15,904 nt of DNA from Promethearchaeota archaeon (GCA_014730295.1 WJIN01000416.1:1-15904); one strand, 5' to 3'; counted from the first letter of the stretch, positions 6,468 to 14,778 are shown. Numbers and translations: made by a program. Notes: generated by a model not told the origin, from the sequence alone.

Positions 6468-7937
6468 TTAGCTATAAGGTTCATCTCGTTCTAGTAATTT
6501 CGGAATCAGATGTTCCCTATCAGTTTTTTTAAGTCGATCCATATACTTTTTGAGCATACCTCGACAATGTGATGGTCCACCTTCCTTCCATACCGTCCAC
6601 AAGGGGTCAATCTGTGATTCTGAATCACTCATCATCTTAGTATGCCACTCTTCCAACCATCGAGACCCTTGCGCCACAATTTCCGGTCTCTTTTCTGCAA
6701 GATTAGTAAGCATATGAAAGTCATTTTTTCTGTCAAATAGCATCAATTCTGGATAATCTTTCATCCCTGTATGATAGGTTTTAATCATCGTCCAGTTATC
6801 AAAAATAACCGCTCTTTGACTGCTCCATGCATTCTGAGAAACCACGAGATAATCTCTTCCGAAATTTTCGTTATTTTCAATCTCTTCAAAAAAGCTCATT
6901 CCATCCCAAGATTCCGGTATTTTTTTGTTTAAGCCCCGAGCAATGGTGGCTGCAATATCTGTCTGGTATACTAAGTTATCATATTTGTTTTTCCAATTTT
7001 TTCCCGGCCACTTGATTACCATCGGTATTCTATTTACTATATGATCAGCGGTAGCATGATCGCCATATACATTCAGTTCACCTTGACTTTCTCCGTGATC
7101 AGCACTAATCATGATTAATGTATCATCATAAATTCCAAGACCCTTCAATAAGTTCACGAGGTCCCCCACAAGATCGTCTGCATATCTAATGCCCGTATCA
7201 TACCCGTCAATCCAGTTCTTATAATCTTCGAGATTCTCGATTTCACCTTTATGAATTCTCGGAAATGCTCGTACAAAAAATTTCTCTTCATCACCAAATC
7301 CTAAAAGATCTCGGGCTGAACGTGGACCATAACTGTCTCTATGTTGATTAATGATTTCTTGAGTCATCCATGAAGGAGGTGGATCCGCTTCAAACGGATT
7401 TCCGTATTTTTTTGGCACACGATATGGCGTATGAGGGTCCCATGTGTTAATATGAAGAAACCAATTATCTTTCTTTCCATTTTCTTTTAACCATTTCTCT
7501 GCATAAGGATATACTGTATCCGCGATTTCCATTCCTTTTTTACCGGGATTGTAGATTTCCTTAAAGGGGGCATAAAACCAGTATGCAGAATGTCTCTCCG
7601 CGTAAGGGGAAATAGAGACTGTGTGATATCCCGCACTTCGTATGAGATTAACCCAGAAGTTCTCATACCTCTGATCCTCAAATCCTCGATCCTTACCTTT
7701 CAGCCGTAAATCAGCAGCAGTTCCTCCGTGTCCCACGATTCCCGTATGGATTCCAAATCGTCCCATGAACATTGAGGCTCTTGAGGGCAAGCACGGTGCA
7801 TCAGAAGTATAGCAATTTGTAAAAATACTCCCTTCCTCTGCAATTTGATCAATATTTGGCGTGGTATCTCTATGATATCCATAACATCCGAGATGATCCG
7901 CTCGAAGAGTATCAATATCAATATACACAATCCTCAT
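6468..7937 (-). CDS. sulfatase family protein (Cys-type, no signal peptide)
   Basis: The 489-residue protein belongs to the alkaline-phosphatase-fold sulfatases, which hydrolyse sulfate esters. What I see: the N-terminal metal motif IDIDTLRADHLGCYGY (Asp7/Asp9), TTPNIDQIAEEGSIFTN, the formylglycine signature CLPSR at 49-53 (Cys49 is the residue to be oxidised), INTWDPHTPY (Asp167, His169), and the second metal motif ISADHGES (Asp280, His281). YGDHATADH (291-299) may complete the site. The protein begins directly with the first beta strand, so there is no signal peptide and the enzyme should be cytosolic. A formylglycine-generating or anSME maturase would be needed and is not in the window. 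The substrate is unknown; related phospho- or phosphonate hydrolases share the fold, but the intact CxPSR motif favours a sulfatase. No Shine-Dalgarno site is evident before the ATG. It is convergent with fwdA. Confidence 0.88.
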   Translation of the reverse strand: MRIVYIDIDTLRADHLGCYGYHRDTTPNIDQIAEEGSIFTNCYTSDAPCLPSRASMFMGRFGIHTGIVGHGGTAADLRLKGKDRGFEDQRYENFWVNLIRSAGYHTVSISPYAERHSAYWFYAPFKEIYNPGKKGMEIADTVYPYAEKWLKENGKKDNWFLHINTWDPHTPYRVPKKYGNPFEADPPPSWMTQEIINQHRDSYGPRSARDLLGFGDEEKFFVRAFPRIHKGEIENLEDYKNWIDGYDTGIRYADDLVGDLVNLLKGLGIYDDTLIMISADHGESQGELNVYGDHATADHIVNRIPMVIKWPGKNWKNKYDNLVYQTDIAATIARGLNKKIPESWDGMSFFEEIENNENFGRDYLVVSQNAWSSQRAVIFDNWTMIKTYHTGMKDYPELMLFDRKNDFHMLTNLAEKRPEIVAQGSRWLEEWHTKMMSDSESQIDPLWTVWKEGGPSHCRGMLKKYMDRLKKTDREHLIPKLLERDEPYS

Positions 7938-8038
7938 ATATTAAAAATAGAATAGAATTCTAATAAAGGTACTTTTACAGAAATGAGAATTTTTTGTGGA
8001 CCCCTTTCCCTTAATAACCTACACTAGGTCAGATTTGA

Positions 8039-9040
8039 TCACATTATTACATAAATTCCTTTTGATTTAAATTCAATAATCAAATCAGTGATATTTTCTA
8101 TTCTGTTTGCCCAGAGATATAATGTCTTTAAATTGGAGAGATTAGAAATAGTATCCGGCAAATTTTTAAGATTGTTAAAGCTTAAATTTAAATATTCGAG
8201 ATTTTCCAAATCTCCAATCTCATCAGGAAGATTTTTTAGTTTATTAGCGAGCAGATTTAGATATTTTAAATTTTCAAAATCTTTAATCCACTCCGGCAAG
8301 GTAGACAGTTTGTTGCCGCTTAAGTCTAAAAATTCTAACGCTTCAAATGCTCTGATTGTCTGTGGAATTTTTTCTAAATCATAGTAGTAAAGAGAAAGAC
8401 CTGAAATTTGGTCATTCTTATAAATAAATCCTATACTCTTAGGATAAAACTCCGACCTAAGTTCGTACACCGCAGGAATCTCCATGTTAATCTCATCCTC
8501 GAGAGTCTTAATTTTAAATTTTTCATTTGCAGGTAATTGATTAAAAATTTCTTCTCGATTTCTCTGAATTTCTTGCGATCGTTGTCTTGTTTCAACAGTG
8601 CTTCTTAGAGCTTTATAACAAGAACAACAATAAAATTCAATTCTATCATTATTCCAGAGTTCGATCGCCCTTGACTTATTCATCTCTTGATTAGAGGTAC
8701 AAAAATCTTGAAAATCCAGCTTTATCCCACAATTCCAACATTCTCGGTTCTTTAAATTGAGTATTTTAAAAACACTTTTCTCAGCTGAAACCAATTTAGG
8801 ATTTTCTAAGAACTCTATTTTACTAAAGGATCTCTCGTCCTTACTTTTCTTAGTATAGTAATCTTTAGGAAGTCTAATTTGCGATCCATCAGGTATATTT
8901 GCATATATTTTAACTAAATTCGGTGAAAAATAATTTTTCTCTTTCGCTAATTTAACAATAGAAACAAGAGATTCCCTCGTGCCAATGTATTTATCGTGAT
9001 AATCAATTAAAGTATAAGCATAAGGCCTTAATTTTTTCAT
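8039..9040 (-). CDS. Cys-pair module plus leucine-rich-repeat protein
   Basis: The 333-residue protein has two parts. Residues 1-160 are charged and contain CWNC (101-104) and CCSC (138-141), a C-x2-C...C-x2-C spacing suggestive of a zinc ribbon or zinc-finger fold, with another Cys at 114. Residues 150-190 are Arg/Glu-rich and helical. Residues 216-333 form about four to five leucine-rich repeats with a 23-residue period; the consensus is L-x-x-L-x-L-x-x-N-x-L-x-x-LP (for example LEFLDLSGNKLSTLPEWI). LRRs normally build a protein-binding solenoid. Such LRR proteins are common in Asgard archaea and eukaryotes. No signal peptide or membrane helix is seen, so it should be cytosolic. A TATA-like box lies 37-47 bases upstream. 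Function is unknown; a zinc-stabilised scaffold or adaptor is a guess. Confidence 0.8.
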   Translation of the reverse strand: MKKLRPYAYTLIDYHDKYIGTRESLVSIVKLAKEKNYFSPNLVKIYANIPDGSQIRLPKDYYTKKSKDERSFSKIEFLENPKLVSAEKSVFKILNLKNRECWNCGIKLDFQDFCTSNQEMNKSRAIELWNNDRIEFYCCSCYKALRSTVETRQRSQEIQRNREEIFNQLPANEKFKIKTLEDEINMEIPAVYELRSEFYPKSIGFIYKNDQISGLSLYYYDLEKIPQTIRAFEALEFLDLSGNKLSTLPEWIKDFENLKYLNLLANKLKNLPDEIGDLENLEYLNLSFNNLKNLPDTISNLSNLKTLYLWANRIENITDLIIEFKSKGIYVIM

Positions 9041-9076
9041 TTTTAAGAAACGGAGAATGATATTATCGCTTTTTAA

Positions 9077-9087
9077 CTATTATAACT
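9077..9087 (-). promoter_or_regulatory. TATA-like box of the LRR gene
   Basis: On the minus strand this is AGTTATAATAG, centred about 42 bases before the ATG at 9040. A start site about 26 bases downstream would leave a leader of some 15 bases. The A/T-rich context makes this tentative. Confidence 0.35.
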
Positions 9088-9111
9088 AGTAAAAAATGGA
9101 GTATTAAAATT

Positions 9112-9148
9112 TGTTCATTTAATTAAAAAGTTTAATTAAGATTGAACA
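9112..9148. repeat. two-part palindrome between divergent genes, candidate operator
   Basis: The inner arms TTAATTAAA (9119-9127) and TTTAATTAA (9131-9139) are perfect inverse copies around the spacer AAG. Outer arms TGTTCA (9112-9117) and TGAACA (9143-9148) are also perfect inverse copies. In total 15 base pairs match over 37 bases. It lies 39 bases before the aminotransferase start and 71 bases before the LRR start. This placement fits a dimer-binding operator; no regulator is encoded beside it. The inner part is pure A/T apart from one G, so part of the match may be chance; the outer arms with G and C add weight. Confidence 0.5.
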
Positions 9149-9187
9149 TTTCACATCAATATCACAGTAGAGGTTCTGATAACTAAC

Positions 9188-10372
9188 ATGACTATAGATT
9201 GGGAAAGGATTCGACAAGCAGAATTTCCTTCAATTTCAGAAAACAAGTTAATTTATTTAATTTCTGCCGGGGCCTCATTGATGAGTAAAAGTGCATATGA
9301 TGAAGGAATTCGTTATTTTGATCAAATGCAGACCAATGGCGATATTAATCATGAGCTCTTATTTTTACAAGTGGATGAGATAAGAAAATCAATAGGAGAA
9401 TATATTAATGCTGATCCCGATGAAATCGCATTTTTAATAAACACCACCTCTGGAATCTCCGCATCAGCTTATTTATTCCGAAAACATATAGGAGAAGTGC
9501 TTTACCCCTCAATTGAGTTTCCTACATCAATTCATATGTTTAGAAAATTGGGATATCCATGCGTGGAAGTTGACCATGAACATGGTGCATATCCAATTGC
9601 TAATTTTACGGCAAAACTCACAGAGAATACCAAATATAGCATTCAGAGTCATGTACAATCTTTTAATGGGTTCAGACAAAATTTATACGAATATGGGAAT
9701 TTTTGTAAAGAAAAAGAGATAATAAATCTAATAAATTCTACTCAAGCTTTTGGGGCTTTTGAAATTGATGTCAAAGCATATAATGTTGACATCCTTGTTG
9801 CTAACGCATTAAAATGGTTTGGATGTGGTTATGGGGTCGGAATTATTTATATTAAGAATGAAATTATCCAAAAATTCGGTCTTCCCTTCACCGGATGGTT
9901 ATCTGTCGAAAATCCATTCGCAATGGATAACGAGAATATGGATATTGTCCAAAAAACGAGTGCTATGGATTCTCTGGGAGGGTGTCCAAATTTCGCATCT
10001 CTTCTGACTTTAAAGGGAGCATTTAATTTAATTAAGGAAAAAATAGGAGAGGGGAATTTGAATAAGGGAATTAAGCTTATCCAAGAGCGAATAATATCTT
10101 TAACTAGTTATTTTCTTGAAAAGTTAAATACAACTCCATTAAGTATAATTACCCCCCAAGATATTCAATACAGATCAGGTATTATTACAGTTGAACACAA
10201 AAAAGCTAAAAGAATACATAGGTATCTGAATAAAAACAATGTCTACACTACATTAAAGCGGTATCCCGAAGATTCAAATGAGACTCTCATCAGATTCGCA
10301 ATAAATTACTATAATAACTATGGAGATTTGGATAGTACAATTAAAATTATAAAGTCCTGTAAATATCTCTGA
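9188..10372 (+). CDS. class V aminotransferase-fold PLP protein
   Basis: The 394-residue protein has the fold of class V aminotransferases (cysteine desulfurase, isopenicillin-N epimerase and relatives). What I see: NTTSGISASAYLF (85-97), the phosphate-binding turn; STQAFGAFEIDV (184-195); Lys209 in ANALKWFGCGYGVG, the lysine expected to hold PLP; GWLSVENPF; and LIRFAINYYNNYGDLDS near the C-terminus, equivalent to the R-x-S-x-x-x-YN substrate block. Two departures are visible. The Asp that normally pairs with the pyridine nitrogen (D-x-x-Q) is Asn183 before Gln186, and the usual His before the lysine is Leu208. No mobile active-site Cys loop typical of desulfurases is obvious. It may be a modified or non-canonical PLP enzyme; its substrate cannot be named. 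No Shine-Dalgarno site is seen. It is divergent from the LRR gene and convergent with the PEBP gene. Confidence 0.85.
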   Translation: MTIDWERIRQAEFPSISENKLIYLISAGASLMSKSAYDEGIRYFDQMQTNGDINHELLFLQVDEIRKSIGEYINADPDEIAFLINTTSGISASAYLFRKHIGEVLYPSIEFPTSIHMFRKLGYPCVEVDHEHGAYPIANFTAKLTENTKYSIQSHVQSFNGFRQNLYEYGNFCKEKEIINLINSTQAFGAFEIDVKAYNVDILVANALKWFGCGYGVGIIYIKNEIIQKFGLPFTGWLSVENPFAMDNENMDIVQKTSAMDSLGGCPNFASLLTLKGAFNLIKEKIGEGNLNKGIKLIQERIISLTSYFLEKLNTTPLSIITPQDIQYRSGIITVEHKKAKRIHRYLNKNNVYTTLKRYPEDSNETLIRFAINYYNNYGDLDSTIKIIKSCKYL

Positions 10373-10424
10373 AGCGAGAAAAAAATAAAGGATAAAGCAA
10401 TTTTTCTATTATTTGATAAAAGAT

Positions 10425-10853
10425 TTACCGTCCATACTTACCCATCAATTCTGCTTTCGCAATAGCGTGTTCTTCGAATTTATCTGTGAAATTGTTCTTT
10501 GTTATACCCATTAGACTCTCTGTATCGAGCGCATAGACTCTAAAGAAATATCTATGAACTCCACCTGGAGGGCACGGACCTCCATAGGATGTTTTTCCAA
10601 AGTCATTTTTTGCTTCTGAACCTGGAACTGGGCCCCCTTGTGGGATTTCGTTTACATCCGAAGGGATGTCGTGTACAATCCAGTGTATCCAATCTCCAGC
10701 GGGGGCATCAGGATCATTGCACGATACCGCAAAACTTTTTGCATCCTCGGGAGCATTTTGCCATTTTAAATGTGGGGAAATATCTGCTCCATCGCACGTA
10801 AATTTTTGTGGAATCATTCCATCTTGTTCAAAATCGTCGGAAAACAGCTTCAT
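10425..10853 (-). CDS. PEBP family protein, YbhB/YbcL type
   Basis: The 142-residue protein belongs to the phosphatidylethanolamine-binding protein family in its short prokaryotic form. What I see: TCDGADISPHLKW (19-31), NDPDAPAGDWIHWIVHDIP (46-64) with the DPDAP anion-site motif, the second signature GKTSYGGPCPPGGVHRYFF (86-104) with His100, and the C-terminal block HAIAKAELMGKYGR. Length is normal for YbhB-like proteins (about 150-160 residues). No signal peptide is present, so it should be cytosolic. Prokaryotic members have no firmly established general role; ligand binding at the conserved anion pocket is known from structures, and effects on kinases are known for the eukaryotic relatives only. 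It is transcribed alone, divergent from the large kinase across a 321-base spacer. Confidence 0.93.
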   Translation of the reverse strand: MKLFSDDFEQDGMIPQKFTCDGADISPHLKWQNAPEDAKSFAVSCNDPDAPAGDWIHWIVHDIPSDVNEIPQGGPVPGSEAKNDFGKTSYGGPCPPGGVHRYFFRVYALDTESLMGITKNNFTDKFEEHAIAKAELMGKYGR

Positions 10854-11174
10854 ATTTACTTTTTATTTAAATTAAATATTTAATTATTATGGAAATAAAT
10901 TATTGATTTGAAGATTCTATAGTTGAATATCGCTTTTTCAACTCAATTTATTGACTCTAACAACATTTTAATAAAACTCTTTAATTCCAATTTCTTTTAT
11001 ATTCTTGTATCGTCATTAGGAGATTGGTTTTTTTCTTAATTTTTTGCAAAATAAATTCTCTTAAGAAGTTAAAATTAAATTTGAAAATTTTCATTATACA
11101 TACAACTTCACGTAAAAAATTCTAGGAATATTAGGATTTGCGTTGAAAGCTTCAAAAATGTATATGGTTAATAA
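10854..11174. other. 321-base divergent spacer, PEBP gene / kinase gene
   Basis: I see no gene here. It must hold both divergent promoters. Near the PEBP start is a perfect 16-bp palindrome AATTAAATATTTAATT (10870-10885), which is all A/T and could simply be a TATA region. A better inverted repeat lies at 10921-10943. On the kinase side a three-codon-stop arrangement occurs: an ATG at 11158 opens a six-codon frame that ends in a TGA overlapping the kinase ATG by two bases (TG), which is probably fortuitous. Confidence 0.45.
10921..10943. repeat. 7-bp inverted repeat, candidate operator
   Basis: AGTTGAA (10921-10927) and TTCAACT (10937-10943) are perfect inverse copies around a 9-base spacer. 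The spacer and right arm share TATCGCTTTTT followed by AACT (one extra C) with 9064-9078, upstream of the LRR gene. It could be a binding site for a common regulator or chance in A/T-rich DNA. Confidence 0.35.
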
Positions 11175-14015
11175 ATGACCCAAGAGCAAATTGACCCACC
11201 GGATATTGAAAAGGTTTATCGCCTTGCATTTGAGCTTTCCGACGAATTAATCGCAATTCTTGAACCTGATTATGATTTTAAGATAGTATTAATAAATGAG
11301 AAAGTTTTCAAATCTAGTCTAAACTATTCACTTAAAGATTTATACCAGACTTCTTTTCTTAAGATTGTTGATCCAGATCAAGTACAAACCGTTGTAAAGG
11401 TTCTAAAACGGGGGGAAAATAAACTCAATAAAGAAAACGAAATACAACTCATTGGAAAAGACCAATCAGAAAAATGGTTTGAAATCAAAGCAAAACAATT
11501 CAAAGATCAATGCGATAAAAAATTTTTATTTGTAAAACTTAAAGCAATCGGTATTAGAAAAAATTTAGAATTCAAATTACAAGAAAGTCAAAAATCAATA
11601 AAGAATATTACCGATAAAATCCCCGAAATTCGATTTTGGAAACTCTTTAGTCCTGAAAAATTCGAAGATGCGTTAAAGAATTCCTATGAAATGCTTGAGT
11701 TGGTTATCGAAAACATTCCTCAATATATCTTTTGGAAGGATCGGAATTTAAATTATCTTGGATGCAATAAAAAGTATGCAGAATTTCTAGGTTTAGATTT
11801 TGCCGATAATTTGATTGGAAAAAAAGACAAAGATCTAATTGAAAATAGCAAAAAAGTTAAAAATTTGGAAGATAAAGAAAAAAAAGTTCTTACAACACGA
11901 AAAGGACAATTTAATATAGTTGAAAAATGGGAAATTAATAACAAAATTCACCTATTTAATATCAATAGAATCCCTCTAATTGAAAAAGATAATGGAAGTA
12001 TTTTAGGAATATTAGTTAGCTATGATGATATTACAGAGAGAAAAAGGGCAGAAAAAAAATTAAGAGAATCGGAACAAAAATTCAGAAATATCACAGAACA
12101 ATCAGTTATGGGAATCTTAATTATCCAAGATTTTCAAATCAAATATGCGAATGACAAATTTTTAAATATAATTGATTATGCTTATGAGGAAGTTCTAAAT
12201 TGGAAACCAAAAGAATTTTTCAAGTTAATTCATCCCGAAGATTTAGAGAGAGTAAAAAAAATTATTTATGATAAATATCAAGGAAAAATAAAAATAATAA
12301 AAGACCTCCAATTTCGATTTGTTTCCAAAACCGGTGAAATAGCTTGGGTGGAGGTGCGGTCTAAAACAATCCCATATAAGGGAGATGATGCGGATTTAGC
12401 ATATTTGGTTGATATCACGGAAAGAAAAAGAGCCCAACAAAAGCTTAGACATTCTGAAAAGAAATATAAGAGCTTATTGAAAACCTCCTCGGTAGGAGTG
12501 ATAGAAATAAATATTAACAAACAGACAATCTCTTACGTTAATCCACATTTATTAAATATACTGGGATATTCAAGAGAGGAACTCTCTATTGATATATTAA
12601 AGGAAAAAATTCATTCTGAGGATTATAATAAAATTTATGGTGATTTAGAGGAAAAGGAAATCGAATTTCGTATATTTAATAAAAATGGAGATTTGAGATG
12701 GCTCTCAGGAAAAAGAGTAAGACAGTATGATGAGGACGGTAAATTAATAAACCTAAGATTTTGGCTTGACGATATCACAGAGAGAAAAATGTATGAAAGT
12801 TTAATCACTGAACTAAATATCGACTTTTTAAATTTTACCGTTGATATTCAAAATAATATTCAAATGCTACTTAATACATCCATTAATCTTTTAAATGGCG
12901 AAATAGCTCTTTATATACAAAAGCAAGAAGAAGAAAACCAGTACCGAATTATTACTAGTGATAGTAAAACCTATACCTATTATGATATTCAAGAATTCCA
13001 ACAAAATATCTTCGCTGCGGAATTATTCAAAGAAAATCATGATTTCCCTCAGACCATTTTAGATATCTATCAAACGAAATATACTGAGACAGATCCCATA
13101 ATTCGGGATTATAACATCAAGGGCGCTTATGGAAAATTGATAAAATCGGAAAACACCTTTTCTGAAGCGGTTTGTGTATTATTTGATGAAAAACCTACTA
13201 TCTCTCATGAACACCAATTAATCTTGTTTCTTATTTCTGACGCTATAGAAATTGAGCATAGGCGTTGGCAAGTAAAAGAATTCCTCGAAGATCAAAATAA
13301 AATGTTGAATGAAATGAATCAACTAAAATCAGAATTACTCACACGTACATCTCACGAATTGAAAACACCCCTCATATCTATCAAAGGATTTGCAGAATTA
13401 TTGCTTAAACTACATAGAAAAAAGATGGATTCAGATATGATTTCAATTATTGAAGGTATTATGGACGGGGCCAAACGTATGGAGAAGATTATAAACACAC
13501 TTATAAAAACCTCAAGATTAAATCAAGGTCATTTAGAATTAAATAAAATTGAAGAAGATCTTGGTTTTTTAATTAAATTCTGTTTAGAAGAAATTAAAGG
13601 CTTAATTAATTTGAGAAATCACTCGATAGAACTAAATTTAGAAGAGAATTTGAAAACTAAGATTGATAAAGAACGGATCTATGAAGTTTTGACCAATCTT
13701 ATGGTAAATGCGGTGAAATTTACACCTCCAGGTGGTCAAATAATGATTTCCTCCAAAAAAAAGGATGGGAAAATCATCACTTCAATTCAAGATAACGGTG
13801 TTGGCTTAACTAATGAAGAGAAAACACAATTATTCAAGCAATTTGGAAAAATAGAGCGCTATGGGAAGGGATGGGACTTAGGCATTGAAGGAAGTGGTCT
13901 TGGACTCTATATTTCAAAAAAAATTATCGAATTGCACGGGGGAAAAATCTGGGCGGAATCTGAGGGTAGAAATCAAGGAAGCACTTTTTATTTCACATTA
14001 CCTTTAGATGATTAA
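11175..14015 (+). CDS. soluble multi-PAS sensor histidine kinase
   Basis: The 946-residue protein should autophosphorylate in response to a signal and pass phosphate to an unknown response regulator. Domain order by eye: PAS-like about 12-125 (divergent), PAS 170-290, PAS 297-418, PAS 426-538, a GAF-like region about 545-695, HisKA with phospho-acceptor His727 in SHELKTPL, and HATPase 830-945 with the N box NLMVNAVKFTPPGG, G1 box DNGVG (873-877) and G2 box GSGLGL. Three PAS domains end in the same linker DITERK followed by a short coiled stretch, pointing to internal duplication. No transmembrane segment or signal peptide is present, so it senses a cytosolic signal or partner. No receiver domain is attached or encoded nearby. 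G+C is very low (about 20 percent around 13561-13620). The membrane protein at 14077-14778 converges on it. Confidence 0.93.
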   Translation: MTQEQIDPPDIEKVYRLAFELSDELIAILEPDYDFKIVLINEKVFKSSLNYSLKDLYQTSFLKIVDPDQVQTVVKVLKRGENKLNKENEIQLIGKDQSEKWFEIKAKQFKDQCDKKFLFVKLKAIGIRKNLEFKLQESQKSIKNITDKIPEIRFWKLFSPEKFEDALKNSYEMLELVIENIPQYIFWKDRNLNYLGCNKKYAEFLGLDFADNLIGKKDKDLIENSKKVKNLEDKEKKVLTTRKGQFNIVEKWEINNKIHLFNINRIPLIEKDNGSILGILVSYDDITERKRAEKKLRESEQKFRNITEQSVMGILIIQDFQIKYANDKFLNIIDYAYEEVLNWKPKEFFKLIHPEDLERVKKIIYDKYQGKIKIIKDLQFRFVSKTGEIAWVEVRSKTIPYKGDDADLAYLVDITERKRAQQKLRHSEKKYKSLLKTSSVGVIEININKQTISYVNPHLLNILGYSREELSIDILKEKIHSEDYNKIYGDLEEKEIEFRIFNKNGDLRWLSGKRVRQYDEDGKLINLRFWLDDITERKMYESLITELNIDFLNFTVDIQNNIQMLLNTSINLLNGEIALYIQKQEEENQYRIITSDSKTYTYYDIQEFQQNIFAAELFKENHDFPQTILDIYQTKYTETDPIIRDYNIKGAYGKLIKSENTFSEAVCVLFDEKPTISHEHQLILFLISDAIEIEHRRWQVKEFLEDQNKMLNEMNQLKSELLTRTSHELKTPLISIKGFAELLLKLHRKKMDSDMISIIEGIMDGAKRMEKIINTLIKTSRLNQGHLELNKIEEDLGFLIKFCLEEIKGLINLRNHSIELNLEENLKTKIDKERIYEVLTNLMVNAVKFTPPGGQIMISSKKKDGKIITSIQDNGVGLTNEEKTQLFKQFGKIERYGKGWDLGIEGSGLGLYISKKIIELHGGKIWAESEGRNQGSTFYFTLPLDD

Positions 14016-14076
14016 CTAGAGTGACGTATTTGGAACTATGAACCCAAATCGCGTCCATTAAGAGCTAGGATACTTA

Positions 14077-14778
14077 CTACATATTTGTTCCAATTCCATA
14101 ATATAAAAAGTAAGCCGATATCATAATAAAAGGTGTATAGAATGACCAAATCATTCGAAAGGTTTCATTTTCCCAAGTATTATACAGTACTATTCCATAT
14201 GCTTGAATCATCAACAATCCCGTCCCTATTAATAAATATTTGATGCGTTTTTTCAACTTCGGATTCTCGAATTTAGAATACAATTTGTAAGAAAAAAAGA
14301 GTATAGGAATATTATATAATAAAGTTATTACTACATAATTCAAAATGAGAAACATCCAACTCCATTGTGGACGCCAATTTCCATTTATTTTAAAGGTAAT
14401 TCCTTCTGGGAATGCTAAGAGACAAATTATTATAAAAGAATAAAAAATTACCAAAGCAATCTGTTTTTTTCCAGTGAACTTTAATTGTTCTTGAAAGAAA
14501 CTAATGAGAAAAAGAATATAAAATACGATAGCAAAATAAAAAACAAAATATAATAAAAAATAGAGAAAAATGACAATAAAGCTAAATGGAAGGAATATGA
14601 TAACAATATTATTCAACACCACCAAAAATTCACTAATGTAGAAACTGCTCAAATAAAGTGTAATCTTAGAGCGTTTTCTTTTCAATATTTTATAAACTAA
14701 TATCAAAAATGTGATACCGAGCGCCGATTGAATTCCAAAAACTAAAAAGAATCTTGTCCAATCCCCATTAATATTCAT
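14077..14778 (-). CDS. seven-helix membrane protein, unknown function
   Basis: The 233-residue protein is almost entirely membrane helices, at about 10-29, 40-62, 65-95, 105-122, 139-165, 179-200 and 208-227. Basic residues cluster in the loops after helix 1 (KILKRKRSK), helix 3 (KFTGKK) and helix 5 (KLYSKFENPKLKKR), while the loop NGNWRPQW and NTWENETFR lie on the other side. By the positive-inside rule this gives N-terminus outside and C-terminus inside, the same topology as receptor-like seven-helix sensors that are often fused to kinases. No retinal lysine in helix 7 is seen, so it is not a rhodopsin. The start is set at the ATG at 14778; the frame extends two codons to a TTG at 14784. 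It lies between two soluble kinase genes. Family unrecognised; a sensory or scaffold role is inference. Confidence 0.75.
   Translation of the reverse strand: MNINGDWTRFFLVFGIQSALGITFLILVYKILKRKRSKITLYLSSFYISEFLVVLNNIVIIFLPFSFIVIFLYFLLYFVFYFAIVFYILFLISFFQEQLKFTGKKQIALVIFYSFIIICLLAFPEGITFKINGNWRPQWSWMFLILNYVVITLLYNIPILFFSYKLYSKFENPKLKKRIKYLLIGTGLLMIQAYGIVLYNTWENETFRMIWSFYTPFIMISAYFLYYGIGTNM

Noticed and set aside
8100..8330. Regular 69-bp spaced similarity that could suggest a repeat array or CRISPR
   Set aside because: The period equals 23 codons and is explained by the leucine-rich repeats in the protein.
8088..8384. Open frame on the plus strand opposite the LRR gene
   Set aside because: It mirrors the repeat codons of the LRR gene; its Ser/Phe/Lys-rich translation has no family features.
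9188..10372. Annotation as cysteine desulfurase
   Set aside because: No active-site Cys loop typical of desulfurases was seen, and the Asp and His of the PLP motifs are replaced.
10870..10885. Perfect 16-bp palindrome AATTAAATATTTAATT as an operator
   Set aside because: It consists only of A and T in a region that is almost all A/T, so chance or a TATA role explains it; kept only as a remark in the spacer entry.
12029..12790. Repeated segment at three places in the large kinase gene
   Set aside because: It is the DITERK linker at the end of each PAS domain, a known family feature, not a separate DNA repeat.
14077..14778. Microbial rhodopsin
   Set aside because: Seven helices are present, but the last helix lacks a retinal-binding lysine and no rhodopsin motif is visible.
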